Source: an uncultured Prevotella sp.
Lineage (GTDB): Bacteria; Bacteroidota; Bacteroidia; Bacteroidales; Bacteroidaceae
Direction: 5' to 3'
DNA length: 48,460 nt
Assembly: GCA_900539625.1 (NCBI GenBank)
Contig: UQCW01000014.1
Location: 1-48,460, forward strand
Shown here: in pieces, positions 34,534 to 42,874 of the stretch
Layout of the letters: every line of letters starts with the position of its first letter
How positions within the stretch are numbered: the stretch's first letter is position 1
Made by a program: the position numbers and the translations under genes
Notes under the pieces: model-generated
Told to the model about the DNA's origin: nothing
The model's database searches: none
What the model saw: only the letters and a program-made list of their open reading frames with translations

Positions 34534-36390
34534 TCAGTTATCTGTCTCGTCGTGCCAAAATTCGAAAAGTATTTTTGCTTTCGCCGCTCCGACAGTTTCC
34601 TGCAAGGTCTCTAAGGTGGCTGTTTTAGCCTGTTTCACCGAACCGAAACGCTTCAGCACGGCCTCTTTTGTCTTAGGGCCGATGCCTGCGATGTTGTCAA
34701 GTTCCGAGGCGGTCTGCCGCTTCGAACGCTTGTCGCGGTGGAAGGAAATGGCAAAGCGGTGCACCTCGTCCTGCATCTGCGTCAGAAGGCGGAAAAGCTG
34801 GCTTTCTGGCTTCAGTCCGACCGACACGGGCGGGAAGCCGAAGAGGAGCTCGTGCGTGCGGTGGCGGCCGTCTTTGGCCAGTCCAGCGATGGGAATGCCG
34901 AGGTGCAGTTCGTCTTCCGTCACCTGTCGGATCACCTCCATTTGTCCCTTTCCGCCGTCGGCAATGATGAGGTCGGGCAGGGGCCTTTCTTCTTCCGTCA
35001 GGCGCGTATAACGGCGGCGCACCACCTCCTTCATCGAGGCATAGTCGTCAGGTCCCACCACCGTTTTGATGTTGTATTTGCGGTATTCCTTCTTCGCCGG
35101 TTTTAGTTTCTCAAACACCACGCAGGCTGCCACGGCGTCTTCTCCCTGGATGTTGGAGTTGTCGAAAAGTTCGATGTGTATGGGTAGCGTTGGCAGGTTC
35201 AAATCGCGCTGGATATCCTTCATTAGGCGCACGCTCTTCTGTTCCGGATTGAGCTTTTCGGCCTGTTTGAGGCGGTCGAACTTATATTGCTTCACGTTGA
35301 GGCGCGAGAGGTCGAGTAGCTTCTTTTTCTCCCCCTTCTGCGGCACGGTTTGCACGGCATAGCCATCGGGGAGGTCAACAGGGAAGGGCACGATGATTTC
35401 CTTCGACGCGCTTTCATAGCGTTCGCGCATCTCCACGATGCCAAGGGCAAGCAATTCTTCATCGGTTTCATCGAGCTTTTTCTTATATTCAAAGGTGAAA
35501 GCCTGGTTGATGCAGCCGTTGGTGATGTGGAGGTAGTTGATGTACGCCAATTTCTCGTCGCTCTCAATGGAAAAAACGTCGATGTTGTGGAGCACGTTGG
35601 ACACCACCTCGCTCTTTGCCCTGAAATTCTCTATGAGGTCATATTGTCGCTTGATTTCCGCCGCCTCTTCAAATCGCAGTTCTTCGGCCAGCGCCATCAT
35701 GCGAGCCTTCATTTTTCGCGCCACGTCGGCGGTGTTTCCGCGCAGGATTTCGCGGCAGGCCTCGATGTTTTTCATGTAATCATCGTGGCTCTGGCGGCCA
35801 ACGCACGGCCCAGCGCAATTGTGGATGTGATAGTCCAGACACACCTCATATTTCCCCTCCATCACGCCTTCCATCGTCATCGGCGTATGGCAGGGCCGCG
35901 GATGATAGAGCGCCTTGCAGAGGTCCAGCAAGGCGTACATCGTCGGCACGTGGCTGTAGGGACCGTAATAAGTGGCCCCGCGTTTTCCGCGTTGCCGTGT
36001 TTTGAAAATACGGGGCAGATATTCCGAGGTGATAGCGATGGAAGGGTAGGTTTTGTCGTCCTTCAGCAACACGTTGTAGTGGGGCTTATATCGCTTGATG
36101 AGGTTGTTTTCGAGCAACAGCGCGTCTTCTTCCGTCTTCACCACGACGTAGCGGATGTCGCGGATTTTCGTGACGAGCAAGCGCGTCTTGTTGCTTTGCT
36201 GTTCCTTGTTGAAATACGAACTGACGCGCCGCTTCAGGTTCTTCGCCTTGCCGACATAGATGATTTTTCCCGTTTCATCGAGGTATTGGTAGCAACCCGG
36301 TGTCTCCGGCAGGTTGAGCACGATTCCTCGCAGATGCTCCGCCAGTTCCTTTTTGGCGCCGTAGCGCTTCTCGTTTGTTTCTTGCGGCAT
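34534..36390 (-). CDS. uvrC: UvrABC excinuclease subunit C
   Basis: It makes both incisions in nucleotide-excision repair. The 618-residue protein has the GIY-YIG nuclease at about 30-110 (PGCYQYLDETGKIIYVGKAK) and a UVR domain near 230 (ARMMALAEELRFEEAAEIKR). The RNase H-like endonuclease core follows (ELFDNSNIQGEDAVAACVVF, LIIADGGKGQM), then a C-terminal helix-hairpin-helix (LDNIAGIGPKTKEAVLKRF). A hairpin at 36413-36480 separates it from apt upstream, so it may have its own promoter. Confidence 0.97.
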   Translation of the reverse strand: MPQETNEKRYGAKKELAEHLRGIVLNLPETPGCYQYLDETGKIIYVGKAKNLKRRVSSYFNKEQQSNKTRLLVTKIRDIRYVVVKTEEDALLLENNLIKRYKPHYNVLLKDDKTYPSIAITSEYLPRIFKTRQRGKRGATYYGPYSHVPTMYALLDLCKALYHPRPCHTPMTMEGVMEGKYEVCLDYHIHNCAGPCVGRQSHDDYMKNIEACREILRGNTADVARKMKARMMALAEELRFEEAAEIKRQYDLIENFRAKSEVVSNVLHNIDVFSIESDEKLAYINYLHITNGCINQAFTFEYKKKLDETDEELLALGIVEMRERYESASKEIIVPFPVDLPDGYAVQTVPQKGEKKKLLDLSRLNVKQYKFDRLKQAEKLNPEQKSVRLMKDIQRDLNLPTLPIHIELFDNSNIQGEDAVAACVVFEKLKPAKKEYRKYNIKTVVGPDDYASMKEVVRRRYTRLTEEERPLPDLIIADGGKGQMEVIRQVTEDELHLGIPIAGLAKDGRHRTHELLFGFPPVSVGLKPESQLFRLLTQMQDEVHRFAISFHRDKRSKRQTASELDNIAGIGPKTKEAVLKRFGSVKQAKTATLETLQETVGAAKAKILFEFWHDETDN

Positions 36391-36412
36391 GATATGGTCT
36401 TAAAAAGCAGCA

Positions 36413-36480
36413 TCCATCCAAGCGCGTTTCTCTCGATGAAATCGGTGGAATTTATCTTGGAGAAACGGCAATTGGATGGA
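36413..36480 (-). terminator. Hairpin between apt and uvrC
   Basis: TCCATCCAA/TTGGATGGA and inner GTTTCTC/GAGAAAC arms form a two-part stem. On the minus strand it is followed by GCTGCTTTTTAAG, so it may terminate apt transcription. Confidence 0.5.
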
Positions 36481-36549
36481 AGCCGGTTGTGTTAGTGTTG
36501 TCGGAAATGAATAATGCTGAAAAGAATTTCCGATGTCTTTTCTCGCGCT

Positions 36550-37086
36550 TTATTCGTGGAGCGAGAGCAGGGTTGTCATGTCGATGTCTTTGTCGAGCGC
36601 AGCGCGGCCGTTGAGCCCTTCCATGCAAAGTTCGATGAGGAAGTTGACGTGGATGGCTTTCGGCTTGAAGCGGCGAACGAGGTCGATGGCTGCCTGCATC
36701 GAACCGCCTGTTGCGAGAAGGTCGTCGTGGAGCAATACGACATCATCGGCCTTGATAGCATCTTCGTGTATTTCTATAGTGTCCCAGCCGTATTCCTTCA
36801 AATATGTGGCTTTTACGGTTTCAGCAGGTAGCTTGCCCGGCTTGCGACACATCACGAAGCCAGCGCCCAGACGAGCGGCCAAAATGGCGCCCATGACGAA
36901 GCCGCGAGACTCGATTCCGACCACTTTCGTGATACCTTTGTCCTTGTAGAGGCGGAAAAGCTCGTCAGACATCTCTTGGAGGCACTCCGGATTCTTGAAA
37001 AGCGTGCTGACATCCTTAAACTGGATACCTGGCTTCGGGAAATCAGGGATGTTTCTCAGGTTGTCGAGTAACAATTTTGAATTCAT
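36550..37086 (-). CDS. apt: Adenine phosphoribosyltransferase
   Basis: It converts adenine and PRPP to AMP in purine salvage. The 178-residue length is typical. Motifs include FPKPGIQFKDVSTL at about 16-29, VVGIESRGFVMGAILA, the flexible-loop region RKPGKLPAETVKATY and the PRPP-binding VVLLHDDLLATGGS. It lies between mnmG and uvrC in a gene order I recall from other Bacteroidales. Confidence 0.95.
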   Translation of the reverse strand: MNSKLLLDNLRNIPDFPKPGIQFKDVSTLFKNPECLQEMSDELFRLYKDKGITKVVGIESRGFVMGAILAARLGAGFVMCRKPGKLPAETVKATYLKEYGWDTIEIHEDAIKADDVVLLHDDLLATGGSMQAAIDLVRRFKPKAIHVNFLIELCMEGLNGRAALDKDIDMTTLLSLHE

Positions 37087-37119
37087 AACTTTCTGTATAT
37101 AAGTAGCGTTTGCTATGTT

Positions 37120-37135
37120 TGTTTCACGTGGAACG
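37120..37135 (+). other. parS-like ParB-binding site near mnmG
   Basis: TGTTTCACGTGGAACG matches the consensus TGTTNCACGTGAAACA at 14 of 16 positions (N counted as a match), and the central CACGTG is intact. It is in the apt-mnmG spacer. mnmG (gidA) is classically close to the chromosome origin. With the site at 30574 it supports an origin-proximal position. Confidence 0.7.
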
Positions 37136-37263
37136 CGAATAAGCCGCGCGGGGCAGCTTCATTCGCTGAGAATCGCTTAAAAGGGGGCGCAGGGCTTCCT
37201 TTTGAGGATGCTCGGGGAATATCTTGGGGGATATGGATGCGGGCGCTGGCTTCCTTCGAAAGG

Positions 37264-37286
37264 ACGCCGCGGACGCACCGCGGCGT
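37264..37286 (-). terminator. Hairpin after mnmG
   Basis: ACGCCGCGG pairs with CCGCGGCGT around a 5-nt loop. On the minus strand only a short T run (CCTTTC) follows, so termination is likely but weak. The rest of the apt-mnmG spacer holds only the parS-like site. Confidence 0.5.
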
Positions 37287-37300
37287 TTCCTTTTTCGGAA

Positions 37301-39178
37301 TTATCGTCCCAGGAGAACGAGGAGCACACTGATGTCGCTCGGGGAAACTCCGGGAATGCGTCCGGCCTGGGCCAGCGTTTCGGGATCGATGGCCGTGAGC
37401 TTTTGTCGCGCTTCGGTGGAGAGTTGCGTGATGGCATCGTAATTGAAGCGGCCGCGGATGCGGATGGCTTCGAGGCGTTGCATCTTGTCGGCGATGATTC
37501 TTTCGCGCGAAATATATCCGGCGTATTTGATTTCCACTTCCGCAGCTTCGATGATTTCTTCTTTGTCCGTTTCGAGCGTGTCGAGGAACCGCGTTGCTGC
37601 GGGAACGAATTTCGCGATTTCATCAAGTTTAGTTTGCGGGCGGTTTACCAAATCGATGAGTTTACATCCGCCGTGTAGTGGGGTAGAACCGATGGATTCC
37701 AAGTAGGCGTTGACCGCGGCTGGCTTCACGGAAGTGGTCTTGCATAATTCGATGATGTCGTGGATGGCACCTTGCTTTTGGTTGAAGCGTGCGGCGCGTT
37801 CCTCCGTGGCAATTCCCAGTCGGATGGCGTGCGGCGTGAGTCGCGTGTCGGCATTGTCCTGTCGGAGCAAGATGCGGTATTCAGCGCGGGAGGTAAACAT
37901 ACGATAAGGTTCGTCAACGCCTTTCGTGACGAGGTCATCGATGAGTACGCCGATATAGGCTTCGTCGCGGTGCAGCATGAAGGGCTCGTTGCCGGCGCAT
38001 TTCAGTGCGGCGTTGATGCCAGCGATGATGCCCTGTCCGGCAGCTTCTTCATATCCCGTGGTTCCGTTCACCTGTCCGGCGAAGAAAAGGCCGTCGAGTT
38101 TCTTCGTTTCCAACGAATGGCGCAGTTGCGTAGGTTGGAAGAAATCATATTCGATGGCGTAGCCTGGGCGGTAGACCTTCACATCGCGGAAGCAAGGAAT
38201 CTTTTTCAGCGCTTCCAATTGGATGTTGAGCGGCAGGCTCGATGAAAAGCCGTTAAGGTAAAGTTCGTTGGTGTCGATGCCTTCGGGCTCGAGGAAGAGC
38301 GGATGCTGGTTGCGCTCGGCAAAGGTGACAATCTTTGTTTCGATGCTCGGGCAGTATCGCGGCCCGATACTTTGGATTTGGCCGTTGTAGAGCGGTGAAT
38401 CTGGCAATCCGCGTCGCAACACCTCGTGCACCTCAGCATTCGTGTTGCAGGTCCAGCAGGGCAGTTGGGGCAGGGGGCGTAATTCGCTGATATAAGAAAA
38501 GCGGTGATAATCGTTCTCTCCCGGTTGCGTCTCTATATCTTCGTAGTGCACCGAGCGCGCATCGATTCTCACGGGCGTTCCAGTCTTCATGCGTTCGTGC
38601 GTAATGCCAAATTGCTCGAGCGATTGCGTCAGGAACGTCGAGGCCGGTTCGGCGCATCGTCCGCCCTTCACTTGTTTGCGCCCCACGTGCATCAGTCCGT
38701 TGAGGAAAGTTCCCGCCGTGACAACCACGGCGCGTGCGTGGATGGTGACGCCCCACAAGGTGCGCACGCCGCATACTATGCCGTTTTCGGCCAGCACTTC
38801 GCAGGCTTCGTCTTGCCAGATGTCGAGATTGTCTGTGTGGTCGAGGTGGTGGCGCCAGGTGGTGATGAATTTCGCGCGGTCGCACTGGGCACGCGGGCTC
38901 CACATGGCCGGTCCCTTTGAGCGGTTGAGCATGCGGAACTGGATGGCAGTGGCATCGGTGACGATGCCCGTCATGCCGCCCAAGGCATCGGTCTCGCGCA
39001 CAATCTGTCCTTTGGCGATACCGCCGATGGCTGGGTTGCAGCTCATCTGTGCCACCTTGTTCATGTCCATCGTCACCAGGCATACTTTCGCGCCGATGCG
39101 GGCCGCAGCGTGGGCCGCTTCGCATCCAGCGTGTCCTGCACCGATGACGACGACATCATAAAAGAACTCTGTATCCAT
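37301..39178 (-). CDS. mnmG: tRNA uridine-5-carboxymethylaminomethyl modification enzyme
   Basis: Together with MnmE it modifies the wobble uridine of several tRNAs, using FAD, NADH and methylene-tetrahydrofolate. The 625-residue length is normal. The FAD-binding GxGxxG is VVVIGAGHAGCEAA near residue 10. Family signatures are GPRYCPSIETKIVTF and GQVNGTTGYEEAAGQG. The C-terminal helical MnmE-binding part contains SREVII-like ISRERII. It heads a minus-strand series, and dprA lies 98 bp upstream. Confidence 0.97.
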   Translation of the reverse strand: MDTEFFYDVVVIGAGHAGCEAAHAAARIGAKVCLVTMDMNKVAQMSCNPAIGGIAKGQIVRETDALGGMTGIVTDATAIQFRMLNRSKGPAMWSPRAQCDRAKFITTWRHHLDHTDNLDIWQDEACEVLAENGIVCGVRTLWGVTIHARAVVVTAGTFLNGLMHVGRKQVKGGRCAEPASTFLTQSLEQFGITHERMKTGTPVRIDARSVHYEDIETQPGENDYHRFSYISELRPLPQLPCWTCNTNAEVHEVLRRGLPDSPLYNGQIQSIGPRYCPSIETKIVTFAERNQHPLFLEPEGIDTNELYLNGFSSSLPLNIQLEALKKIPCFRDVKVYRPGYAIEYDFFQPTQLRHSLETKKLDGLFFAGQVNGTTGYEEAAGQGIIAGINAALKCAGNEPFMLHRDEAYIGVLIDDLVTKGVDEPYRMFTSRAEYRILLRQDNADTRLTPHAIRLGIATEERAARFNQKQGAIHDIIELCKTTSVKPAAVNAYLESIGSTPLHGGCKLIDLVNRPQTKLDEIAKFVPAATRFLDTLETDKEEIIEAAEVEIKYAGYISRERIIADKMQRLEAIRIRGRFNYDAITQLSTEARQKLTAIDPETLAQAGRIPGVSPSDISVLLVLLGR

Positions 39179-39276
39179 TGATAATATTTTGTTTCTGTAT
39201 ATTGCTCATGCAAAAATACGCTTTTTTTCTGAGGTGAAAAGTCCGTTCCTCATAATTGCTGATTCCATCGGGAAAC

Positions 39277-40374
39277 TTACGTCGGCATCAGTTTATATCT
39301 GCCGCCCGGCAGGAATTTCACCACCCCCGACATTTCCAGTTCGAAGAGCGCATTGGCGATTTCGCTGACCGTGTTGTTCAGGTGAACGGAAATTTGGTTG
39401 ACGCTGCAGTCCTCCTTATCTTTGAGTACACCCACGATGCTTTCCTGCAGCGGTGTCAAATCCGGGAAGAGTTCCCGTTGCACCGGTGCGTTCGTCTCTG
39501 TCGCCGTTTGCCAGTTGAGTGCTTCCGCCAGATTTTGTGCCGAAGTAATCAACATCGCCTTGTTCGTTCGTATCAGTTTGTTGCATCCCTCCGAAAATTG
39601 GTCGAACGCCCTTCCTGGAAAAGCAAACACGTCGCGGTTGTAGCCCACGGCCAAATTCGCCGTGACGAGCGCTCCTCCGTGTTCAGCACTTTCCACCACC
39701 ACCGTCGCCTCGCTCAGTCCCGCCACGATGCGGTTACGTCGGATGAAGTTTCCCTTGTCGGGAATCGTCATCGTTGGGTACTCCGTGAGCAGTCCGCCGT
39801 GGTTAAGCATCTGTGCCGCCGTCGTTCGGTGCAAGGCCGGGTAAATACGGTCCAAACCGTGGGCCAAAATGCCGACCGTTGGCAAGCCCGCTTCCAAACA
39901 AGCGCGGTGTGCGTGGATATCAACGCCGTAAGCCAAACCGCTAATCACCAAACATTCAGGCGATAAAGCCTGTAAGTCGCGTAAAAATGTTTGACAAATC
40001 GTGCGGCCGTATTCAGTGATTCTGCGTGTTCCAACGATGGAAATCACGTGTCGAGCGTTGAGATTAGCGTTTCCTCGGTAGTAAAACACCAGTGGAGCGT
40101 CGTCACACTCATTCAGTCTTGCAGGGTAGTCCTCATCGTGTCGCAGGAAAACCTTGATTCTGTTTTTCTCACAAAATTCCAGTTCCTTCTCTGCCCAATT
40201 CAGCACCTCCGTCCAGTCGGCGAGCGCCTCGCCAACTTTTCCCTGCACCTCCTTTCGGTTTTCAAACACCCCCTGTGCTGTTTCGTAGTGGTCATAGAGT
40301 TTCAGCGCCGCGTTTTGGCTCACGCCGCGCAGCCGCGTGAGGGCCAGGGCATATTTCAGTTCCTCCTCCCTCAT
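39277..40374 (-). CDS. dprA: DNA-processing protein DprA
   Basis: DprA binds incoming single-stranded DNA during natural transformation and loads RecA. The 365-residue protein has an N-terminal SAM-like helical domain (about 1-75), the Rossmann core with SGLAYGVDIHAHRACLEAG, GILAHGLDRIYPALH and GGLLTEYP, and a C-terminal winged-helix DprA_WH domain (about 305-365). In Bacteroidales it is usual even where competence is not shown. It lies 6 bp after the thioesterase gene and is probably co-transcribed with it. Confidence 0.95.
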   Translation of the reverse strand: MREEELKYALALTRLRGVSQNAALKLYDHYETAQGVFENRKEVQGKVGEALADWTEVLNWAEKELEFCEKNRIKVFLRHDEDYPARLNECDDAPLVFYYRGNANLNARHVISIVGTRRITEYGRTICQTFLRDLQALSPECLVISGLAYGVDIHAHRACLEAGLPTVGILAHGLDRIYPALHRTTAAQMLNHGGLLTEYPTMTIPDKGNFIRRNRIVAGLSEATVVVESAEHGGALVTANLAVGYNRDVFAFPGRAFDQFSEGCNKLIRTNKAMLITSAQNLAEALNWQTATETNAPVQRELFPDLTPLQESIVGVLKDKEDCSVNQISVHLNNTVSEIANALFELEMSGVVKFLPGGRYKLMPT

Positions 40375-40380
40375 GGTTCG

Positions 40381-40785
40381 TCAGTCCTTGAAATATTTGG
40401 CGAAAACCGCGTTCAGTTCTTCGCAGTCAGAGAGGCGTCCGTTGATCAGGCACACCGCCTCCACCGTTGAGCGCAACACAGGTTTGTTGTCCGGCAGTCG
40501 GAAGATGTCCTGAACGAAAACATATTTGATGCCCTCCTTGCGCAATGCCAGTCGGGAGGCAAACGAGTCTCCGCTGCGCAATGGCGTTTTGAAAGCGAGG
40601 TTCATGCGGGCCACCACCGCGTCGATGCCGCGCTCATGCAGTTCGGCAAAGCTGACCCCTTCAGAGCGCAGAAACTCGTGGCGTGTGTGTTCCGTATAAT
40701 GTTGATAGTTGGCATTATTGACAATGCCTTGCAGGTCGCATTCATAGTCGCGCACCTTCATTTCGAGTTCAAAGTCGTAAGTCAT
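40381..40785 (-). CDS. Acyl-CoA thioesterase, hotdog fold (YbgC/FadM-like)
   Basis: The 134-residue protein has the 4-hydroxybenzoyl-CoA thioesterase-type pattern: VRDYECDLQGIVNNANYQHYTEHTRHEFL, where an Asp at the HExxx/Asp position (D18 region) precedes the long hotdog helix. It probably hydrolyses an acyl-CoA or acyl-ACP thioester in the cytosol; the substrate is not visible. The dprA ATG follows its stop by 6 bp, so they form an operon. Repeats lie directly upstream. Confidence 0.85.
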   Translation of the reverse strand: MTYDFELEMKVRDYECDLQGIVNNANYQHYTEHTRHEFLRSEGVSFAELHERGIDAVVARMNLAFKTPLRSGDSFASRLALRKEGIKYVFVQDIFRLPDNKPVLRSTVEAVCLINGRLSDCEELNAVFAKYFKD

Positions 40786-40835
40786 ATATATGTCTTTAAG
40801 AAATTCAAATCAAACGGCAGCCGATTCCGAAGTCC

Positions 40836-41018
40836 GGTCTTGCCCTGGGTCCTAAGAACTGGCTGCCCTTTCAGGGCCGCTCGCGGCGAAGGTTCGAATT
40901 AATCGAATTTTTGCAACGGGGTTGCGGGCTGCGCCGCAGTTCGTTGGTTGGCCTCAGACGGCGTAACAACGAATTAAACGAATTAACGAATTGCCGGGCC
41001 GCTCGGGTGCGGGGGATT
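40836..41018 (-). repeat. Companion repeats flanking array B
   Basis: This stretch includes GGCTGCCCTTTCAGGGCC followed by GCTCGCGGCG (about 40860-40892) and a GC-rich stretch containing GCAACGGGGTTGCGGGC. It ends with GGCCTCAGACGGCGTAACAA plus tandem GAATTAA-type motifs (40950-40994). The last part recurs at 46038-46080 and, inverted, at 46363-46400. The first part resembles 48195-48230. The order matches the flank of array D in inverse orientation. Confidence 0.7.
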
Positions 41019-41288
41019 GCCCCTGAAAGGGGCTCATATTCCAGGATAGGGGCTTGCCCCTATCTCCCGCCAGTGCTCATCGATTCTCGCTGCTGCCCCT
41101 GTAAGGGGCGCATATCGTGGGCGGGGCTTGCCCCGCAATAAGAATCGAGATATGAGCCCCTTACAGGGGCGAGGTTCATAAATCGGCTCCAAGAGGTAGG
41201 GGCAAGCCCCTACCCTAAATATGAGCCCCCTTCAGGGGCAGCTGTCGCCTCTCTACCAATCTTGATTCTTTTCTGGATTTTGAACACC
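41019..41288 (-). repeat. Hairpin-array repeat, copy B (full length, inverted)
   Basis: The same seven-hairpin array as copy A in reverse orientation, starting GCCCCTGAAAGGGGC at 41019 and including GGCGGGGCTTGCCCCGC and GTAGGGGCAAGCCCCTAC. It ends at 41288 with TCTGGATTTTGAACACC, 6 bp from the DUF2851 stop codon at 41295. Between array and end the spacer TCGCCTCTCTACCAATCTTG is shared with A and C. Confidence 0.8.
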
Positions 41289-41294
41289 GTCCCA

Positions 41295-42575
41295 TCAGCG
41301 TTGCCTCAGATATTCCGCCCCGAAACGACAGCGCAGGCAGTCCTTCGTGTCGCAGTAATTCTTCTTCAGGCAGATCAGCGCCTGACTGTCGGCAGCGTTT
41401 TCCGCCTTGATGCCCGCCTTGGCCCATGAGCGCGTGATGAAATTCTGCTCCGGCTTCAGGTGCTCCAGCAGGTCCAGAGCCGCCTCGCAGCGGTCCTCGT
41501 CAAAGTGGTGTCGTCCGTAGGCAAAGAGCAGCGGCGCCACCGTGTTGATGAGCAACAGCGTGACGCTCTCCTCGCGTAGAAACTTCGCGTGTGCCGTACT
41601 CTCGCCGCCGAAAGTATAGTGTCCTTCCCAATAAGGCGTCACCTTCGCGTTGAGCATTCCCCTCAGTTCCCCCTCCGTCTTCGCGTTGATGAGCCGTGAG
41701 AAATCCGTTCGTCGGCTGTGATAGAGTTCCACCATCTGTGCCAGCCTGATATGCGGGAAATTCTGTGGCCGCAGTCGCAGGAAACGCCAGAGCTTAGGGT
41801 TCATCGGAGTCAGGGAAAACTTATGTTTCAGAAAGCGGTATTCCTTTTGCAGTTTCAAGAAATACGCGTCGCGCCGTTCCTCCTTCACCATCTCATCGTT
41901 GAGCAGTCCCGCCTGTCCGAAGAAGAGCGCCTCCACTTGGAAAACATCGTCGCGGTGCTTTCCCGCCGCGCTGAGCGGCATGTTGAGCGCCCACGTCTCA
42001 AACGCCTCCGAGTTCACCCCGAAGCCAAAGTTACGTGCCATCGTGATAAAACACGTGCGTTCCCAGTCGCCCTCCGTCCGTGCCAGCAAAGCGTCGATGC
42101 GTGAGCATTTCTCGTTCAGCCTTTCCGCCGTCAGAGCGTTGAGCCAGCCGTGAATGGTCAGCGTTGGCAAATTCGGTATCACGCGGTAGCACGGCGGGAA
42201 AGCCTCCTCCGCGAGCAGTTCGCGATAATTGTCGGCAATGTTCTGCGGCACGTCAATCTGCAGTTGCGGCAAGGCCCGTCCCGATTTTGTTCGCGCCGTG
42301 TCGTCCAGCACCCCGCAAACGTGGAGCACCACATTGTCGTAGTTCGCATCCTCATCATGCCCGTGTTTATACCAGTCAGAGGCATGCTCATGGATTTCCA
42401 CGTTCCCCACCCACAGTTGTCCGTCCACCTTCACTTTCGCGTTGAAGAAATCCGGCCCCGCGTTGCTGTTGAGCAGTCCGGGGTCGATGACGTCCACCGT
42501 TTCTCCGCGGTCCGTCTTCAGAGTCTTTGCAGGCAGCAGTCGGTGTTGCCAAACGTAATGCAGCAGTTTTTCCAT
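41295..42575 (-). CDS. DUF2851 family protein
   Basis: The 426-residue protein belongs to DUF2851, a family found mainly in Bacteroidetes with no assigned function. The typical start EKLLHYVWQHRLLP, then DVIDPGLLNSNAGPDFFNAKVKVDGQLWVGNVEIH and WYKHGHDEDANYDNVVLHVC, is clear. The C-terminus has a Cys-rich end (KKNYCDTKDCLRCRFGAEYL), possibly binding metal. A TTG codon 6 bp upstream is open, but the ATG at 42575 is the better start. It is cytosolic with no signal peptide. Regulation is not visible. Confidence 0.9.
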   Translation of the reverse strand: MEKLLHYVWQHRLLPAKTLKTDRGETVDVIDPGLLNSNAGPDFFNAKVKVDGQLWVGNVEIHEHASDWYKHGHDEDANYDNVVLHVCGVLDDTARTKSGRALPQLQIDVPQNIADNYRELLAEEAFPPCYRVIPNLPTLTIHGWLNALTAERLNEKCSRIDALLARTEGDWERTCFITMARNFGFGVNSEAFETWALNMPLSAAGKHRDDVFQVEALFFGQAGLLNDEMVKEERRDAYFLKLQKEYRFLKHKFSLTPMNPKLWRFLRLRPQNFPHIRLAQMVELYHSRRTDFSRLINAKTEGELRGMLNAKVTPYWEGHYTFGGESTAHAKFLREESVTLLLINTVAPLLFAYGRHHFDEDRCEAALDLLEHLKPEQNFITRSWAKAGIKAENAADSQALICLKKNYCDTKDCLRCRFGAEYLRQR

Positions 42576-42587
42576 GTGCAAGTAGGT

Positions 42588-42604
42588 AAGTAGGTGTTCA
42601 AAAT
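42588..42604 (-). repeat. Solo repeat end upstream of DUF2851
   Basis: AAGTAGGTGTTCAAAATG is the inverted form of TTTTGAACACCTACTT seen at 45076-45095. The hairpin GTAATG...CATTAC at 42609-42630 follows. Confidence 0.5.
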
Positions 42605-42730
42605 GGTCGTAATGACGCCTTCGCCATTACTCAGAAACAAATCCCGTTGCCCGTCCCATAATTTTGAAGCGGGCTAAACACGCAAAGGTAGTATTTTTTT
42701 CTTGTTCTGCAAGGGTTGCCCCCTCATCTC

Positions 42731-42762
42731 TTTGTTTCCCTCATATTTTTTGAGTACCTTTG
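42731..42762 (+). promoter_or_regulatory. Promoter of the helicase gene
   Basis: TTTG (42731-42734), a 20-bp spacer and TACCTTTG (42755-42762) match the Bacteroidetes consensus closely. Transcription should start near 42769, giving a leader of about 106 nt, as is common for cold-inducible DEAD-box genes. Confidence 0.75.
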
Positions 42763-42874
42763 CAGGCAGTTTTAATCATTTGGTGGTCAATTCGTTTTGC
42801 GGAATCCTTGTCAGGGCGCGTTCCCAGAATGCCGTCAATCATCACAGGCCGCCAAACCTTATTTATTCCAGAAT

